From Pseudomonadota bacterium (GTDB taxonomy: Bacteria > Bdellovibrionota_C > UBA2361 > OMII01), in NCBI GenBank assembly GCA_027486155.1, contig JAIXPR010000237.1, positions 1 through 9,152 of the forward strand: a DNA stretch of 9,152 nt, in the 5' to 3' direction. Under the pieces are notes generated by a model, which was not told where the DNA came from, made no database searches, and was given only the letters and a program-made list of their open reading frames with translations. Shown in pieces: positions 1-7,233 of the stretch. Both the position numbers and the translations under genes were made by a program. Numbering within the stretch: the stretch's first letter is position 1; the number at the start of each line of letters is the position of its first letter.

Positions 1-84
1 CTCGACCGCGCGCAATCGCCCGCGCAGCGGCCCAGCGGTAAGGATGGGGTTAGAGCTCAAACAAATGGCAGCAACAGGCGATGC

Positions 85-114
85 GGTACGGCCCGCCAGG
101 CCTCGGGCCCTACC
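85..114. repeat. GC-rich hairpin upstream of the GT5 gene
   Basis: The arms 85-95 (GGTACGGCCCG) and 104-114 (CGGGCCCTACC) are inverted complements with one mismatch in eleven, around an 8-nt loop. No T-run follows, so it does not look like a standard intrinsic terminator. It may end an upstream transcript by another route, or be a leader structure or protein-binding site. The right arm belongs to the 18-bp direct repeat that recurs at 208-225. Confidence 0.55.
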
Positions 115-225
115 GTGTGCCGTATCGATCATGAGGTATTACTACTCCATCGACATGCGATGCCATACGCCCCACGGGGATCCACCTGCGCTAACGCTTC
201 GGCGAGACAGGCATCGGGCCCTACC
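97..225 (+). repeat. 18-bp direct repeat, two copies 111 bp apart
   Basis: CAGGCCTCGGGCCCTACC at 97-114 recurs as CAGGCATCGGGCCCTACC at 208-225, 17 of 18 identical. Sequences further out on either side differ, apart from a CGGC kept in register 8 bp before each copy. In the first copy the right part forms an arm of the 85-114 hairpin. In the second copy its CCTACC end can pair with GGTGGG at 234-239. Function is unknown; an operator pair or a decayed repeat element are both possible. Confidence 0.6.
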
Positions 226-350
226 AATCAACCGGTGGGATTTTGCCTCGTTTCCTTACTTTTGTACCGATCCTGTACATTTTCGCCCCACCTTTAATTT
301 CAAGCACCGCTTGAGACCCTGCCGACATCCACCTTTCACAGGGAAGTGTC

Positions 351-3200
351 ATGAGTACTCAGATGGAGAGGACCGAGGTTCTTCGGTTCGAAATAGCGGT
401 TAACGGAGGGGCCTATAGGTCACTCGTCGCGAGCCTTCGAGAGGAAGGGTCACAACCCTATGGAATCCGTCCACGTCAGGGGGCTGTCAAAGCGGCGATT
501 GAGCTCGACCTCGCGTCCGGGAGCTACTCGGTAAGCTCGCTCGGAAACCACAGGCTCCCCAAGACCATGGCGGTTCGTCCAGGAAGCCGCACACACCGTA
601 ACATTAGCGGCCTTCTCGCCACCTCCCTTAAGGAGCAACAAGCGGCCGATCTTGTCGAGATGATTCAGCATATTATCGACACCACCCCCCATGTGGATGG
701 CGGGAGTCTCGCCGTCTATCGAGGGGACCTTGAGTTTCAAGCTACCGACCCAACTCGACTAAGCCACCGAAGCGTTCAAACCGTTGAGATCCTGGGCACG
801 ATCGCGCCGACCATCCTTCTCGAGAATGACGAGTCCCCTACCCTTATCATCCCGGAGCGGGCCGAGGGGGAGCTACAGTCTGTTCTCACCACGCTTCAAC
901 GGGATGCGGCCTTGGCCACCCCTCTCCAGGCGGCGGCGAACGCCAACACCCTTGAGATCTCATGCTCGGTACTCCTTCCAGCCCTCCCCGACACGACGGT
1001 GGACATCTACCTCCACTGGGGAAGCTACGACTATGTGGCGCCCGCGTGGCAGGACGAACTGATAGGGTCGTCAGAGTGCTCCTCGACCGGAGAGCTTTCG
1101 ATCTCTCATCAACTCTACATTCCCCATCAAGGTCACTACGGCGCCACACTCTTTGTGCGGCCTCGTGGAACTCGAGAAACCGTGTGGCTGGGTCGGCTCC
1201 ACTCTGATGACGCTCGCTTCACCATTGCTCAGGATGACTTCGCTATCATGAAAGAGCGGGATTCCATGCTCGCTGAGATGAGGGAGATAGCGGTAAGCAT
1301 GCTTACTCTCAGCGCTCAACACCCTCACACCCTCGATGAACAGATCAAGACGATCCGCTCATACGCTCCACATATCGGAGTAGGCGCGATGCTAAAGGAG
1401 GTTGTCGATGCTCTTGGTGGCGAACCACATGCGCGCGATCTTTACGACTCGCTTGAGATAACAGGCGGGACCGATGAGGTCAAAGCGCTCTTGGCTACCT
1501 ACGGGGTTGGCGAGGTAGTCTTCACAACCCCGGAAGGGCCTCACGCCGCGGCTGGAGGGCTGGCGCAGGTTATCTCCGGACTCCCTCTGGAACTACGCAA
1601 TGCTGGCGTGCCTGTAACTCTTATCACTCCGCTGTACGCGCACGAAAATGGGCACAAGCACCAAGCTGGTCACCACCTGCTGCGCAACGGAATCCAGATT
1701 GGGGACAAAAAAGTCATTCCTACCTACCTCGGCTCGGTCACCGTTAATCTTGGACCAACCTATCACTCAGGAACTCAACATCACCGCCGCGCCCCGTCCG
1801 CTGTTCCCTTGAAGGTCTACCTGGCACAGTCGGGAAGCCTGCGCGTCTTTATGCTCTCAAATCCCTCTGTGTTTGACCGGCTCTATCAACCGGTCTACGC
1901 GGACGAGCAACTACGCCGTGCCGTCGTCTTCTCCCGCGCGACATTGGAGACGATTGCGGCGAGCCATTTTGGAATACGCCCATCCGCTATCATATCGAAT
2001 GATTGGATGACCGCCTGCGTTCCGGCCTTCGCCGCTCTTGATCCCCACTACCGTGCCGTTCCATGGCTACAGGCGGCGAAAACTATTCACATGATTCATA
2101 ACGGTGGCGCCGATTACCATGGCCGATTGCCGATCCACGTTCACAACGAGGACCTCTGGCCACTCTTAAACCTAGCGCCCGAGCATGTCTTCGGCTTTCA
2201 AGACCCTCACAATTATGGCCTTATAAATTTCACCATGGCGGCATCTCACCACGTCTCAGGGGCCGTTCTTACCGTGAGCCAGCCATACGCCCAACAGATC
2301 TCACACCTCGGTGGAGGAGATGGCATCGACTACGTCCTTCAACACAAACGGGGGTCAATATTCGGTATTAGTAACGGGATCAACCGGGCCGATATCGATC
2401 GCTACCTCTCATCGCTATCTGGCATGTCGGCGGAGGAGCTGAGCCGCCCGGAGAACCTCCTCGCCGCGAAGGTAGAGACTCGGCGTTCACTTCAGGTTCG
2501 GTTCGGACTCACTCCACGAACGGACGCTCGCCTCATAAGTTTTGTTGGACGGTTAGCGGAACAGAAGGGGCTATCGCTTCTCTCGGGGCTAGTTGCTGGC
2601 GGACATTCCGCGCTTGAGGACCTGCTCATACACCACGACGAGGTCCAAATTCTCGTCGCGGGCCCTACAACGGAGGGAGATAAGAGCTCGCTCGATCTAC
2701 GGCACGCTCTCGACTATCTTGCCCGAAAATACCCAGGTAGGGTCGCCACCTACTTCGACTACATTCCGCACGCCAAGGCTCTTGAGATCATTTTCGGCAG
2801 CGCTTTTTTCCTGATGCCCTCTCGGTTTGAGCCAGGAGGGATCACCCAATTAGAAGCGCTCGCCGTCGGAACGCTTGTTATCGGGCGAAATATAGGTGGC
2901 ATCTCCGCGACGGTCGAAAACTTCAACCGGGAACAGAAACGCGGAAACGGTTTCCTCTTTAACGATTACACCCCGACCGCGTTAGCCAACACAGCTCACT
3001 GGGCGCTCACGGAGAGCAAAGACCCGGCGGTATACGCTATGCTCGTCGCTAACGCTCGAGCGGCGCGACATACGTGGGCCGACCGTGTGCCGGCGTACCT
3101 CGCGATGTTACAACGGGTCATCCTCGGGGAGCATGAGTTCAGCGACGTACCGTGGAACGATGCCCATCGCGCGAATCTCTCCGCTATCAGCGCGGCGTAG
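351..3200 (+). CDS. GT5-family (glycogen/starch synthase-like) glycosyltransferase with long N-terminal extension
   Basis: This 949-residue protein is about twice the usual length of bacterial GlgA. Residues from about 386 to the end form a GT-B fold of the GT5 type, which normally transfers glucose from ADP- or UDP-glucose to an alpha-glucan. Visible landmarks are GGLAQ (402-406, the KxGGL region), NDW (550-552), HNGGADYHG (583-591), a GISNGI segment, R734 and K739 in GRLAEQKG (equivalent to E. coli R300 and K305) and E827 in SRFEPGG (equivalent to E377). The usual lysine of KxGGL is A400. Residues 1-385 contain no domain I can name; about 200-295 looks like a beta-sandwich (with YLHWGSYDY), possibly carbohydrate-binding, followed by a helical linker. 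The ATG at 351 has an AGGGA six bases upstream, the only plausible Shine-Dalgarno in the window. It ends 6 bp from the convergent EamA gene. Family assignment is firm; substrate and activity are inference. Confidence 0.88.
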   Translation: MSTQMERTEVLRFEIAVNGGAYRSLVASLREEGSQPYGIRPRQGAVKAAIELDLASGSYSVSSLGNHRLPKTMAVRPGSRTHRNISGLLATSLKEQQAADLVEMIQHIIDTTPHVDGGSLAVYRGDLEFQATDPTRLSHRSVQTVEILGTIAPTILLENDESPTLIIPERAEGELQSVLTTLQRDAALATPLQAAANANTLEISCSVLLPALPDTTVDIYLHWGSYDYVAPAWQDELIGSSECSSTGELSISHQLYIPHQGHYGATLFVRPRGTRETVWLGRLHSDDARFTIAQDDFAIMKERDSMLAEMREIAVSMLTLSAQHPHTLDEQIKTIRSYAPHIGVGAMLKEVVDALGGEPHARDLYDSLEITGGTDEVKALLATYGVGEVVFTTPEGPHAAAGGLAQVISGLPLELRNAGVPVTLITPLYAHENGHKHQAGHHLLRNGIQIGDKKVIPTYLGSVTVNLGPTYHSGTQHHRRAPSAVPLKVYLAQSGSLRVFMLSNPSVFDRLYQPVYADEQLRRAVVFSRATLETIAASHFGIRPSAIISNDWMTACVPAFAALDPHYRAVPWLQAAKTIHMIHNGGADYHGRLPIHVHNEDLWPLLNLAPEHVFGFQDPHNYGLINFTMAASHHVSGAVLTVSQPYAQQISHLGGGDGIDYVLQHKRGSIFGISNGINRADIDRYLSSLSGMSAEELSRPENLLAAKVETRRSLQVRFGLTPRTDARLISFVGRLAEQKGLSLLSGLVAGGHSALEDLLIHHDEVQILVAGPTTEGDKSSLDLRHALDYLARKYPGRVATYFDYIPHAKALEIIFGSAFFLMPSRFEPGGITQLEALAVGTLVIGRNIGGISATVENFNREQKRGNGFLFNDYTPTALANTAHWALTESKDPAVYAMLVANARAARHTWADRVPAYLAMLQRVILGEHEFSDVPWNDAHRANLSAISAA

Positions 3201-3206
3201 CCCCCA

Positions 3207-4058
3207 CTACAGCAAAAGGAACATCAGGCCCACGTACATGATGAGCGTACCGATGATACGTCGCTTTTTGTCTTGTTCCTTAAACCACGCGCCGCCCACA
3301 ACCACGGTGAAGATCATGGAAACGCGCATGATTCCGACAACGATATGAGCTGGGAGCGTCATGAGCGCGGCCATCTTGGCCACCATAAAGATGGTCTCGA
3401 AAAGTCCACGAAGAAGGAACGCTCGTGAATTGTGTACCAGCTCTGGCTTCGCTGAGGGGACTCGGAGTAACGCGGGCATCGTCAGGAGGGCCGCGCACAA
3501 TGTTACCGAGAAGGCGGATGTTACAGGGCCAGCATGCCCAACAGCGAGACGGTCGAGGGCGCTGTTGAGAGCGAAAGCAAGCGAGCCACCGAGCGCGTAG
3601 AGCACCGCGAGGGGTTGCGCCACCTTACCGGTGGCCCTGTCGCGACGCACGAGCACCAACCCACCAATCACTATAAAAACGATTCCCACCGCTTCAGAGG
3701 GCTCGACTCGGTCCCCCGTGATAAACGGTGAGATCACCGTTAGAATGAGCGGAGAAAGCGACAGGAGTCCGCTGACAAGGGAGACATCTCCCGTATCGAA
3801 TGCGCGCATCTTACATCCCTCAGCGAAAACATCCGAGATGCCCCGCATAAGAACCAAGAGCAGAAAGGTCTGAGAAAGAACAATCCCCTCTTCACCACAA
3901 AAATAGAGGACGATAAATATGAGCGCGTAGAAGGGAAGCGCGTAGAGAAAGGAAGCGAAGGTAGAGATGTCGGCATGCACCTTGCTGGCAACAGCCTTAC
4001 TGACCAGGTCTTTGGCCGTTGATGTACAAGCACAGATAAGAGCGGCGATAACACCCAT
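3207..4058 (-). CDS. EamA/DMT-superfamily membrane transporter
   Basis: A 283-residue, very hydrophobic protein with about ten predicted membrane helices arranged as two repeats of the drug/metabolite transporter fold. Each repeat closes with the family-like pattern of a small-residue helix, a short charged loop and a final hydrophobic helix: SPLILTVISPFITGD followed by GIVFIVIGGLVLV in the first half, and a loop with FKEQDKKRR (from 259) followed by a last helix in the second. Family members export metabolites, amino acids or drugs through the inner membrane; the substrate here cannot be read from the sequence. The length matches the usual 280-300 residues. The ATG at 4058 places the first helix immediately at the N terminus, as is normal for the family. 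It lacks a good Shine-Dalgarno. It is divergent from the nuclease gene and convergent with the GT5 gene. Confidence 0.88.
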   Translation of the reverse strand: MGVIAALICACTSTAKDLVSKAVASKVHADISTFASFLYALPFYALIFIVLYFCGEEGIVLSQTFLLLVLMRGISDVFAEGCKMRAFDTGDVSLVSGLLSLSPLILTVISPFITGDRVEPSEAVGIVFIVIGGLVLVRRDRATGKVAQPLAVLYALGGSLAFALNSALDRLAVGHAGPVTSAFSVTLCAALLTMPALLRVPSAKPELVHNSRAFLLRGLFETIFMVAKMAALMTLPAHIVVGIMRVSMIFTVVVGGAWFKEQDKKRRIIGTLIMYVGLMFLLL

Positions 4059-4116
4059 AGCGATGGCTCTTCTACCATAGTCGAGCCGGTCGAGCGCCCC
4101 CCGATCCCATAAAAAG

Positions 4117-4122
4117 AGTATA
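4117..4122 (-). promoter_or_regulatory. Putative -10 box for the EamA gene
   Basis: Read on the minus strand, TATACT lies at 4122-4117, preceded by an A-rich stretch. Transcription from it would start near 4110, giving a leader of about 50 nt before the ATG at 4058. No clear -35 hexamer is seen at 17 nt. A TATGGT closer to the gene on the minus strand (about 4078-4073) is an alternative. Confidence 0.4.
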
Positions 4123-4142
4123 TTTCACACCTGAACACCCCC

Positions 4143-4171
4143 TTCGCCAAACCGAGTTCGAGTGCTACCCT
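4143..4171 (+). promoter_or_regulatory. Putative promoter of the nuclease gene
   Basis: An extended -10 element TGCTACCCT (4163-4171) ends 9 nt before the ATG at 4181. TTCGCC at 4143-4148 sits at the ideal 17-nt spacing but matches only three of six -35 consensus bases. The distance implies a leader of only a few bases. The octamer GTGCTACC (4162-4169) recurs in the same position before the ATPase gene. Confidence 0.45.
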
Positions 4172-4180
4172 CCTGATGCT

Positions 4181-4720
4181 ATGATTCGATTCGTCTTCTG
4201 TCTGATCACCATAATTTCTCTCTCAGTCCATTCCGCGGCGGCTGAGTTCAGACCTCTTCTGCCAACCAAGAAGCCGGTCGTCGCGTACGTCGTTGATGGC
4301 AACACCATCGCTGTTCACATCGATCGCGCCGTAGAGAAGGTTCGACTTATCGGCATCGACACGCCGGAATCTCGAAAGAACGACCGCGCAGCCCTCCAAG
4401 CCGAACGCAGTCACCAAGACATCAAAACGATTATGGAGTTCGGACGCCGAGCCAAGGAAATCCTTAAAGGTCTCCTGCCTAAAGGCACCGAGTTGCGAAT
4501 AGAATACGATGTTCAGAAACGCGATAAGTATGGAAGGCTCCTCGCCTACGTCTACCGAACAGATAACCTTATGATAAACGAGGAGATGGTCTCACGAGGA
4601 TACGCCCAGCTCCTTACCATCCCTCCCAATGTTCGGTATGTCGATCGCTTTAAGAAAGCCCTCAACAAGAGCCAGCGAGAGAAACGCGGATTGTGGGCCT
4701 CTGGGGGGTTTCAGAATTAG
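4181..4720 (+). CDS. Secreted thermonuclease-like (SNase-fold) nuclease
   Basis: A 179-residue protein with an N-terminal signal peptide: MIRF, a hydrophobic core, then a likely signal peptidase I cut after A21 in SAAA-EF. The rest is one staphylococcal nuclease-like OB-fold domain, which hydrolyses DNA and RNA with calcium. Compared with S. aureus nuclease I see R55, D60, T61 and E63 in VRLIGIDTPE (R35, D40, T41, E43) and R119 in DKYGR (R87), so the catalytic arginines and glutamate are kept. The first calcium ligand D21 is N41 here, in VDGNT instead of the usual DGDT. The C-terminal helix region (REKRGLW) is typical. It probably acts in the periplasm or outside the cell. The ATG at 4181 is chosen because the signal peptide begins there. 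The gene stands alone, divergent from the EamA gene and about 290 bp before the ATPase gene. Confidence 0.9.
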   Translation: MIRFVFCLITIISLSVHSAAAEFRPLLPTKKPVVAYVVDGNTIAVHIDRAVEKVRLIGIDTPESRKNDRAALQAERSHQDIKTIMEFGRRAKEILKGLLPKGTELRIEYDVQKRDKYGRLLAYVYRTDNLMINEEMVSRGYAQLLTIPPNVRYVDRFKKALNKSQREKRGLWASGGFQN

Positions 4721-4740
4721 CAGAGCCCATGGGCGGAAAT

Positions 4741-4765
4741 CCTTCTCCTATTCCTTCTCCTTCTC
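4741..4765 (+). repeat. Pyrimidine tract with CCTTCTCC direct repeat
   Basis: CCTTCTCC occurs at 4741-4748 and again at 4753-4760, followed by TTCTC, giving a nearly pure pyrimidine run. It lies in the loop between the short arms GGCGGA (4732-4737) and TCCGCC (4767-4772). It sits between the nuclease stop codon and repeat copy A. Function unknown. Confidence 0.5.
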
Positions 4766-4779
4766 ATCCGCCTGAATGC

Positions 4780-4932
4780 TCGCTGACGCTGACGACCACG
4801 TGTGACGCGAGACGATAACCGTCCACGGGTATCGGTTCACGTCATACGTAAACGTATTCGTCAGCGTCAGCGACCTTTTGAGGGGTGCGACACAGTGAGA
4901 CCATTAGAAGGATTGGCCCCTTCTGCCTTAGG
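4780..4932 (+). repeat. Structured intergenic repeat, copy A
   Basis: First of two related elements (see 7234-7388). Its core is a 94-bp nested palindrome: outer arms 4780-4794 and 4859-4873 are a perfect 15-bp inverted repeat; inner arms 4798-4807 and 4840-4849 pair over ten positions with one G-U; the innermost AACCG (4817-4821) pairs with CGGTT (4833-4837). A TTTT run (4876-4879) follows, then conserved GAGG and TGCG blocks, GTGAGAC, and a small hairpin with arms AGAAGG (4906-4911) and CCTTCT (4919-4924). Aligned without gaps over the first 69 bases, copies A and B match at 58. It begins 59 bp after the nuclease stop, so it may act as a terminator or 3'-end structure for that gene, or as a leader element for the ATPase gene. 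Confidence 0.8.
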
Positions 4933-4962
4933 GAGGGGAGGCAAAACATCAAGGCTTCCGAT

Positions 4963-4981
4963 ACCGTACTGCCACAGTGGT
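4963..4981. promoter_or_regulatory. Imperfect dyad upstream of the ATPase gene
   Basis: ACTG (4968-4971) pairs with CAGT (4975-4978) around CCA, and ACC (4963-4965) pairs with GGT (4979-4981) across a GT bulge. It lies about 20 bp before the putative -10 box, where a metal-responsive regulator could bind. It does not match a CueR, CsoR or CopY site that I can recognise, so this is only a candidate. Confidence 0.2.
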
Positions 4982-4997
4982 TCCGCCCCCTCACGTT

Positions 4998-5007
4998 GTG
5001 CTACCAT
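4998..5007 (+). promoter_or_regulatory. Putative extended -10 box for the ATPase gene
   Basis: TGCTACCAT (4999-5007) fits an extended -10 and ends 7 nt before the ATG at 5015, so the transcript would begin at or next to the start codon. No convincing -35 hexamer is seen at 17 nt; TTCCGC at 4981-4986 would need a 15-nt spacer. GTGCTACC here matches the nuclease promoter. Confidence 0.45.
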
Positions 5008-5014
5008 CTTCACC

Positions 5015-7162
5015 ATGACAGACGGCCATTTCGACCCTCGACGCCCCTCTCAAGAGGTAACCCTTCATGTGACAGGATTGCACTGCACAAACTGCGCGCT
5101 CTCGATCGAGAAGCATCTCCATCGGGTCGGTGTGGAGAAGCCCTCAGTTGACTTCGCGAGCGGCCGCGCGAGCTTTACCCTTGAGGATCCGGCTAAACTT
5201 CCGGACATTATCCAAAGCATCAGGAAGCTCGGGTACTCAGTGGAGGAGAGCGCTACGGACCATGCGCACCACGGACGGGATACCGTTCTCTATGTCAAAA
5301 CGATCATCAGCGCGATTCTCACCTTGCCGATGCTGGTGGGTATGTTTTTTTCTATCCACGTTCTGCACGACCCCACCATTCAGGCGATCTTAGCCACACC
5401 AGTATTCATCATCGGCTTGTTTCACTTTGGAAGCAGCGGCCTTCGCTCCCTACGGGCCGGCGTAGCGAACATGGACGTACTCATCACCGCGGGAATACTG
5501 GCCGCATACATCGCGAGCATGGTTACGATGATATTCGGTCTCTCTCATGAACTTCTCTTTTTTGAGGCCGTTGGTTCTATCGTCACGTTCGTGTTGATCG
5601 GGCACCTTCTTGAGGAGCTCGCCGTCAAAAAGACGACCTCCGCGATTGAGGAGCTTTCGCAGCTTCAACCACAAGAGGTTCGTCGTATACGCACGCAAGG
5701 ATCCGGCCTGGACCTTCTTGAGACGATTCCGCTCGCGGAGCTCAAGGTTGGGGATCTCATCCAGATCAACACCGGGGATAGAAGTCCCACAGATGGCGTT
5801 ATCGTCCGAGGAGTGGGAAGTTTTGACGAGTCGATGTTGACCGGCGAATCACTTCCTATCGACCACAAGGAGGGAGAGAAGGTCATCGGTGGGACCGTGC
5901 TCGTTGAAGGATCGGTTGTTGTGCAAACAACGGCCGTGGGCGATGACACGACCCTTGCGGGCATCATCCGCCTTGTGCGCGATGCTCAGCGACGGAAGCC
6001 CTCGATTCAAAGAATTGGCGACGCGGTAAGCGCCGTATTCGTGCCCTCAGTTTTGGCTATCGCTATCGTTACTTTTCTGGCCAGCACGCTTTTCTTCGAT
6101 GTCTCAATGGCTCAAGCGATCGTTCGCTCCCTCGCGATAGTGGTCGTTGCGTGCCCATGCGCTATGGGGCTCGCTACTCCGAGCGCTATTATGGTCGCCA
6201 TCGGACGGGCCGCCCGTTCCGGCATCCTCATCCGAGGAGGAGATACACTTGAGCGGCTTGGCCAGATCTCGCACGTCGCGTTTGATAAAACAGGAACGCT
6301 TACCAAGGGGACCTTAAGCGTCAAGAAGCTCCGAACACACAACGATGAGGATCAACGCTCCGCCCGGTCGGTGTTGGTATCGCTACAACGAGCGTCATCC
6401 CATCCGATAGCCCAGGCGATCGTTCGCGACCTGCAGTCAACGGAGCTTAATTCTATCCACCTATCCGATATCGTTGAGACGAAAGGGATAGGACTCTCAG
6501 CGAAGGGAGACGATGGTGCGCTCTATCAATGTGGCGGCCGAAACCTCGCGAATCAGCTCAACATCCAGCTTTTCGACGACATCATCCTCGTGAGAGATGG
6601 ACACCTTATCGCCTCCCTCACGTTACAGGATCAGCTTCGGCCAGAGGCGCCCTCGGTAATCAAACAGCTCGACTCGCTCACGTGCGGCACCTCACTGATC
6701 AGCGGCGACACAACGGAGAAATGCCGAGAGGTATCGGTGGCCGTGGGCATTCACAACGTCTACGCCCAACAACTTCCCGAGCAGAAGCTGGAGCTCGTTC
6801 GTGCCCTTCAAAACAAGCAAGCGGTCGCCTACGTAGGGGATGGAATCAACGACGCCCCCACACTTGCTGAAGCGGCCGTTGGAATCTCCCTGAGCTCGGG
6901 GTCAGATATCGCGATGCAATCGGCTCAGGTCCTGCTGACCGGAGGAACGATCTCGAGCCTTCCGGCGGCGATTAGACTCTCGCGTCTCACCGTTCGAACG
7001 ATTAAACAGAATCTCTTTTGGGCGCTGGTGTACAACGTAGCGACCGTTCCGCTGGCGGCGAGCGGGTATATCTCTCCGCTTGCGGGAGCCCTATTGATGA
7101 CCTTCTCAGACCTGATCATCGTGGGCAACTCGCTGCGGATTAAGTACCGCTCCATCGCCTAG
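5015..7162 (+). CDS. copA: Copper-type P1B heavy-metal ATPase
   Basis: A 715-residue inner-membrane pump that uses ATP to export a soft metal, most likely Cu(I). In order: one N-terminal HMA metal-binding domain with GLHCTNC (21-27), a short His-rich linker (DHAHH), the first membrane helices, the actuator TGES (276-279), the CPC motif in TM6 (380-382), the phosphorylation site DKTG (D424), the P1B-specific HP pair (463-464), GDGIND (608-613) and the last two helices. TM7 has the copper-site YN (673-674). TM8 has MTFSD (695-699) where Cu(I) pumps have MxxSS, so a ligand serine is aspartate. The ATG at 5015 is preferred over an in-frame GTG at 4802, whose extra 71 codons run through the intergenic repeat and look non-coding. 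The gene is bracketed by repeat copies A and B. No chaperone or copper regulator gene is adjacent. Confidence 0.92.
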   Translation: MTDGHFDPRRPSQEVTLHVTGLHCTNCALSIEKHLHRVGVEKPSVDFASGRASFTLEDPAKLPDIIQSIRKLGYSVEESATDHAHHGRDTVLYVKTIISAILTLPMLVGMFFSIHVLHDPTIQAILATPVFIIGLFHFGSSGLRSLRAGVANMDVLITAGILAAYIASMVTMIFGLSHELLFFEAVGSIVTFVLIGHLLEELAVKKTTSAIEELSQLQPQEVRRIRTQGSGLDLLETIPLAELKVGDLIQINTGDRSPTDGVIVRGVGSFDESMLTGESLPIDHKEGEKVIGGTVLVEGSVVVQTTAVGDDTTLAGIIRLVRDAQRRKPSIQRIGDAVSAVFVPSVLAIAIVTFLASTLFFDVSMAQAIVRSLAIVVVACPCAMGLATPSAIMVAIGRAARSGILIRGGDTLERLGQISHVAFDKTGTLTKGTLSVKKLRTHNDEDQRSARSVLVSLQRASSHPIAQAIVRDLQSTELNSIHLSDIVETKGIGLSAKGDDGALYQCGGRNLANQLNIQLFDDIILVRDGHLIASLTLQDQLRPEAPSVIKQLDSLTCGTSLISGDTTEKCREVSVAVGIHNVYAQQLPEQKLELVRALQNKQAVAYVGDGINDAPTLAEAAVGISLSSGSDIAMQSAQVLLTGGTISSLPAAIRLSRLTVRTIKQNLFWALVYNVATVPLAASGYISPLAGALLMTFSDLIIVGNSLRIKYRSIA

Positions 7163-7233
7163 GGAGAAGAGGCAAAAACCCCTCCCGCTGCGAAAGCCGA
7201 ACTTGGGCTGCTCCTCGATTTTCAGGGAAAGAA

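Larger units (their letters stand above)
1..350. other. Non-coding leader upstream of the GT5 gene
   Basis: I see no convincing gene in these 350 bases. The stretch holds a strong hairpin (85-114), an 18-bp imperfect direct repeat (97-114 and 208-225) and a weaker hairpin at 220-239, whose arms CCTACC and GGTGGG flank an 8-nt loop and are followed by ATTTTGCC. That last hairpin could be a weak terminator or part of the 5' leader of the downstream gene. Possible -10-like hexamers before the GT5 start are TACATT (276-281) and TTTAAT (293-298), but neither has a clear -35 partner. A reading frame is open across most of the stretch, but its translation looks like non-coding sequence. Confidence 0.6.

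Noticed and set aside
3..41. Possible tail of an upstream gene ending in TAA at 39-41
   Set aside because: Only twelve Arg/Ala-rich codons are visible in this frame; GC-rich sequence alone cannot support a gene.
44..403. 119-codon open frame at the left end
   Set aside because: The translation has no domain-like character, covers hairpins and repeats, and overlaps the start of the well-supported GT5 gene.
3740..4150. 136-codon minus-strand frame overlapping the EamA gene
   Set aside because: It is a shifted frame of the transporter gene, without a recognisable domain; the transporter frame is clearly the coding one.
4802..5014. 71-codon in-frame extension of the copper ATPase from a GTG
   Set aside because: It runs through the intergenic repeat, has no membrane or metal-binding features, and the HMA domain starts naturally from the ATG at 5015, which has a -10-like element just before it.
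7162..7186. Intrinsic terminator directly after the ATPase gene
   Set aside because: The stem GGGAG/CTCCC is short with a 15-nt loop and no T-run on the plus strand; the palindrome of repeat copy B followed by five Ts is a better candidate.
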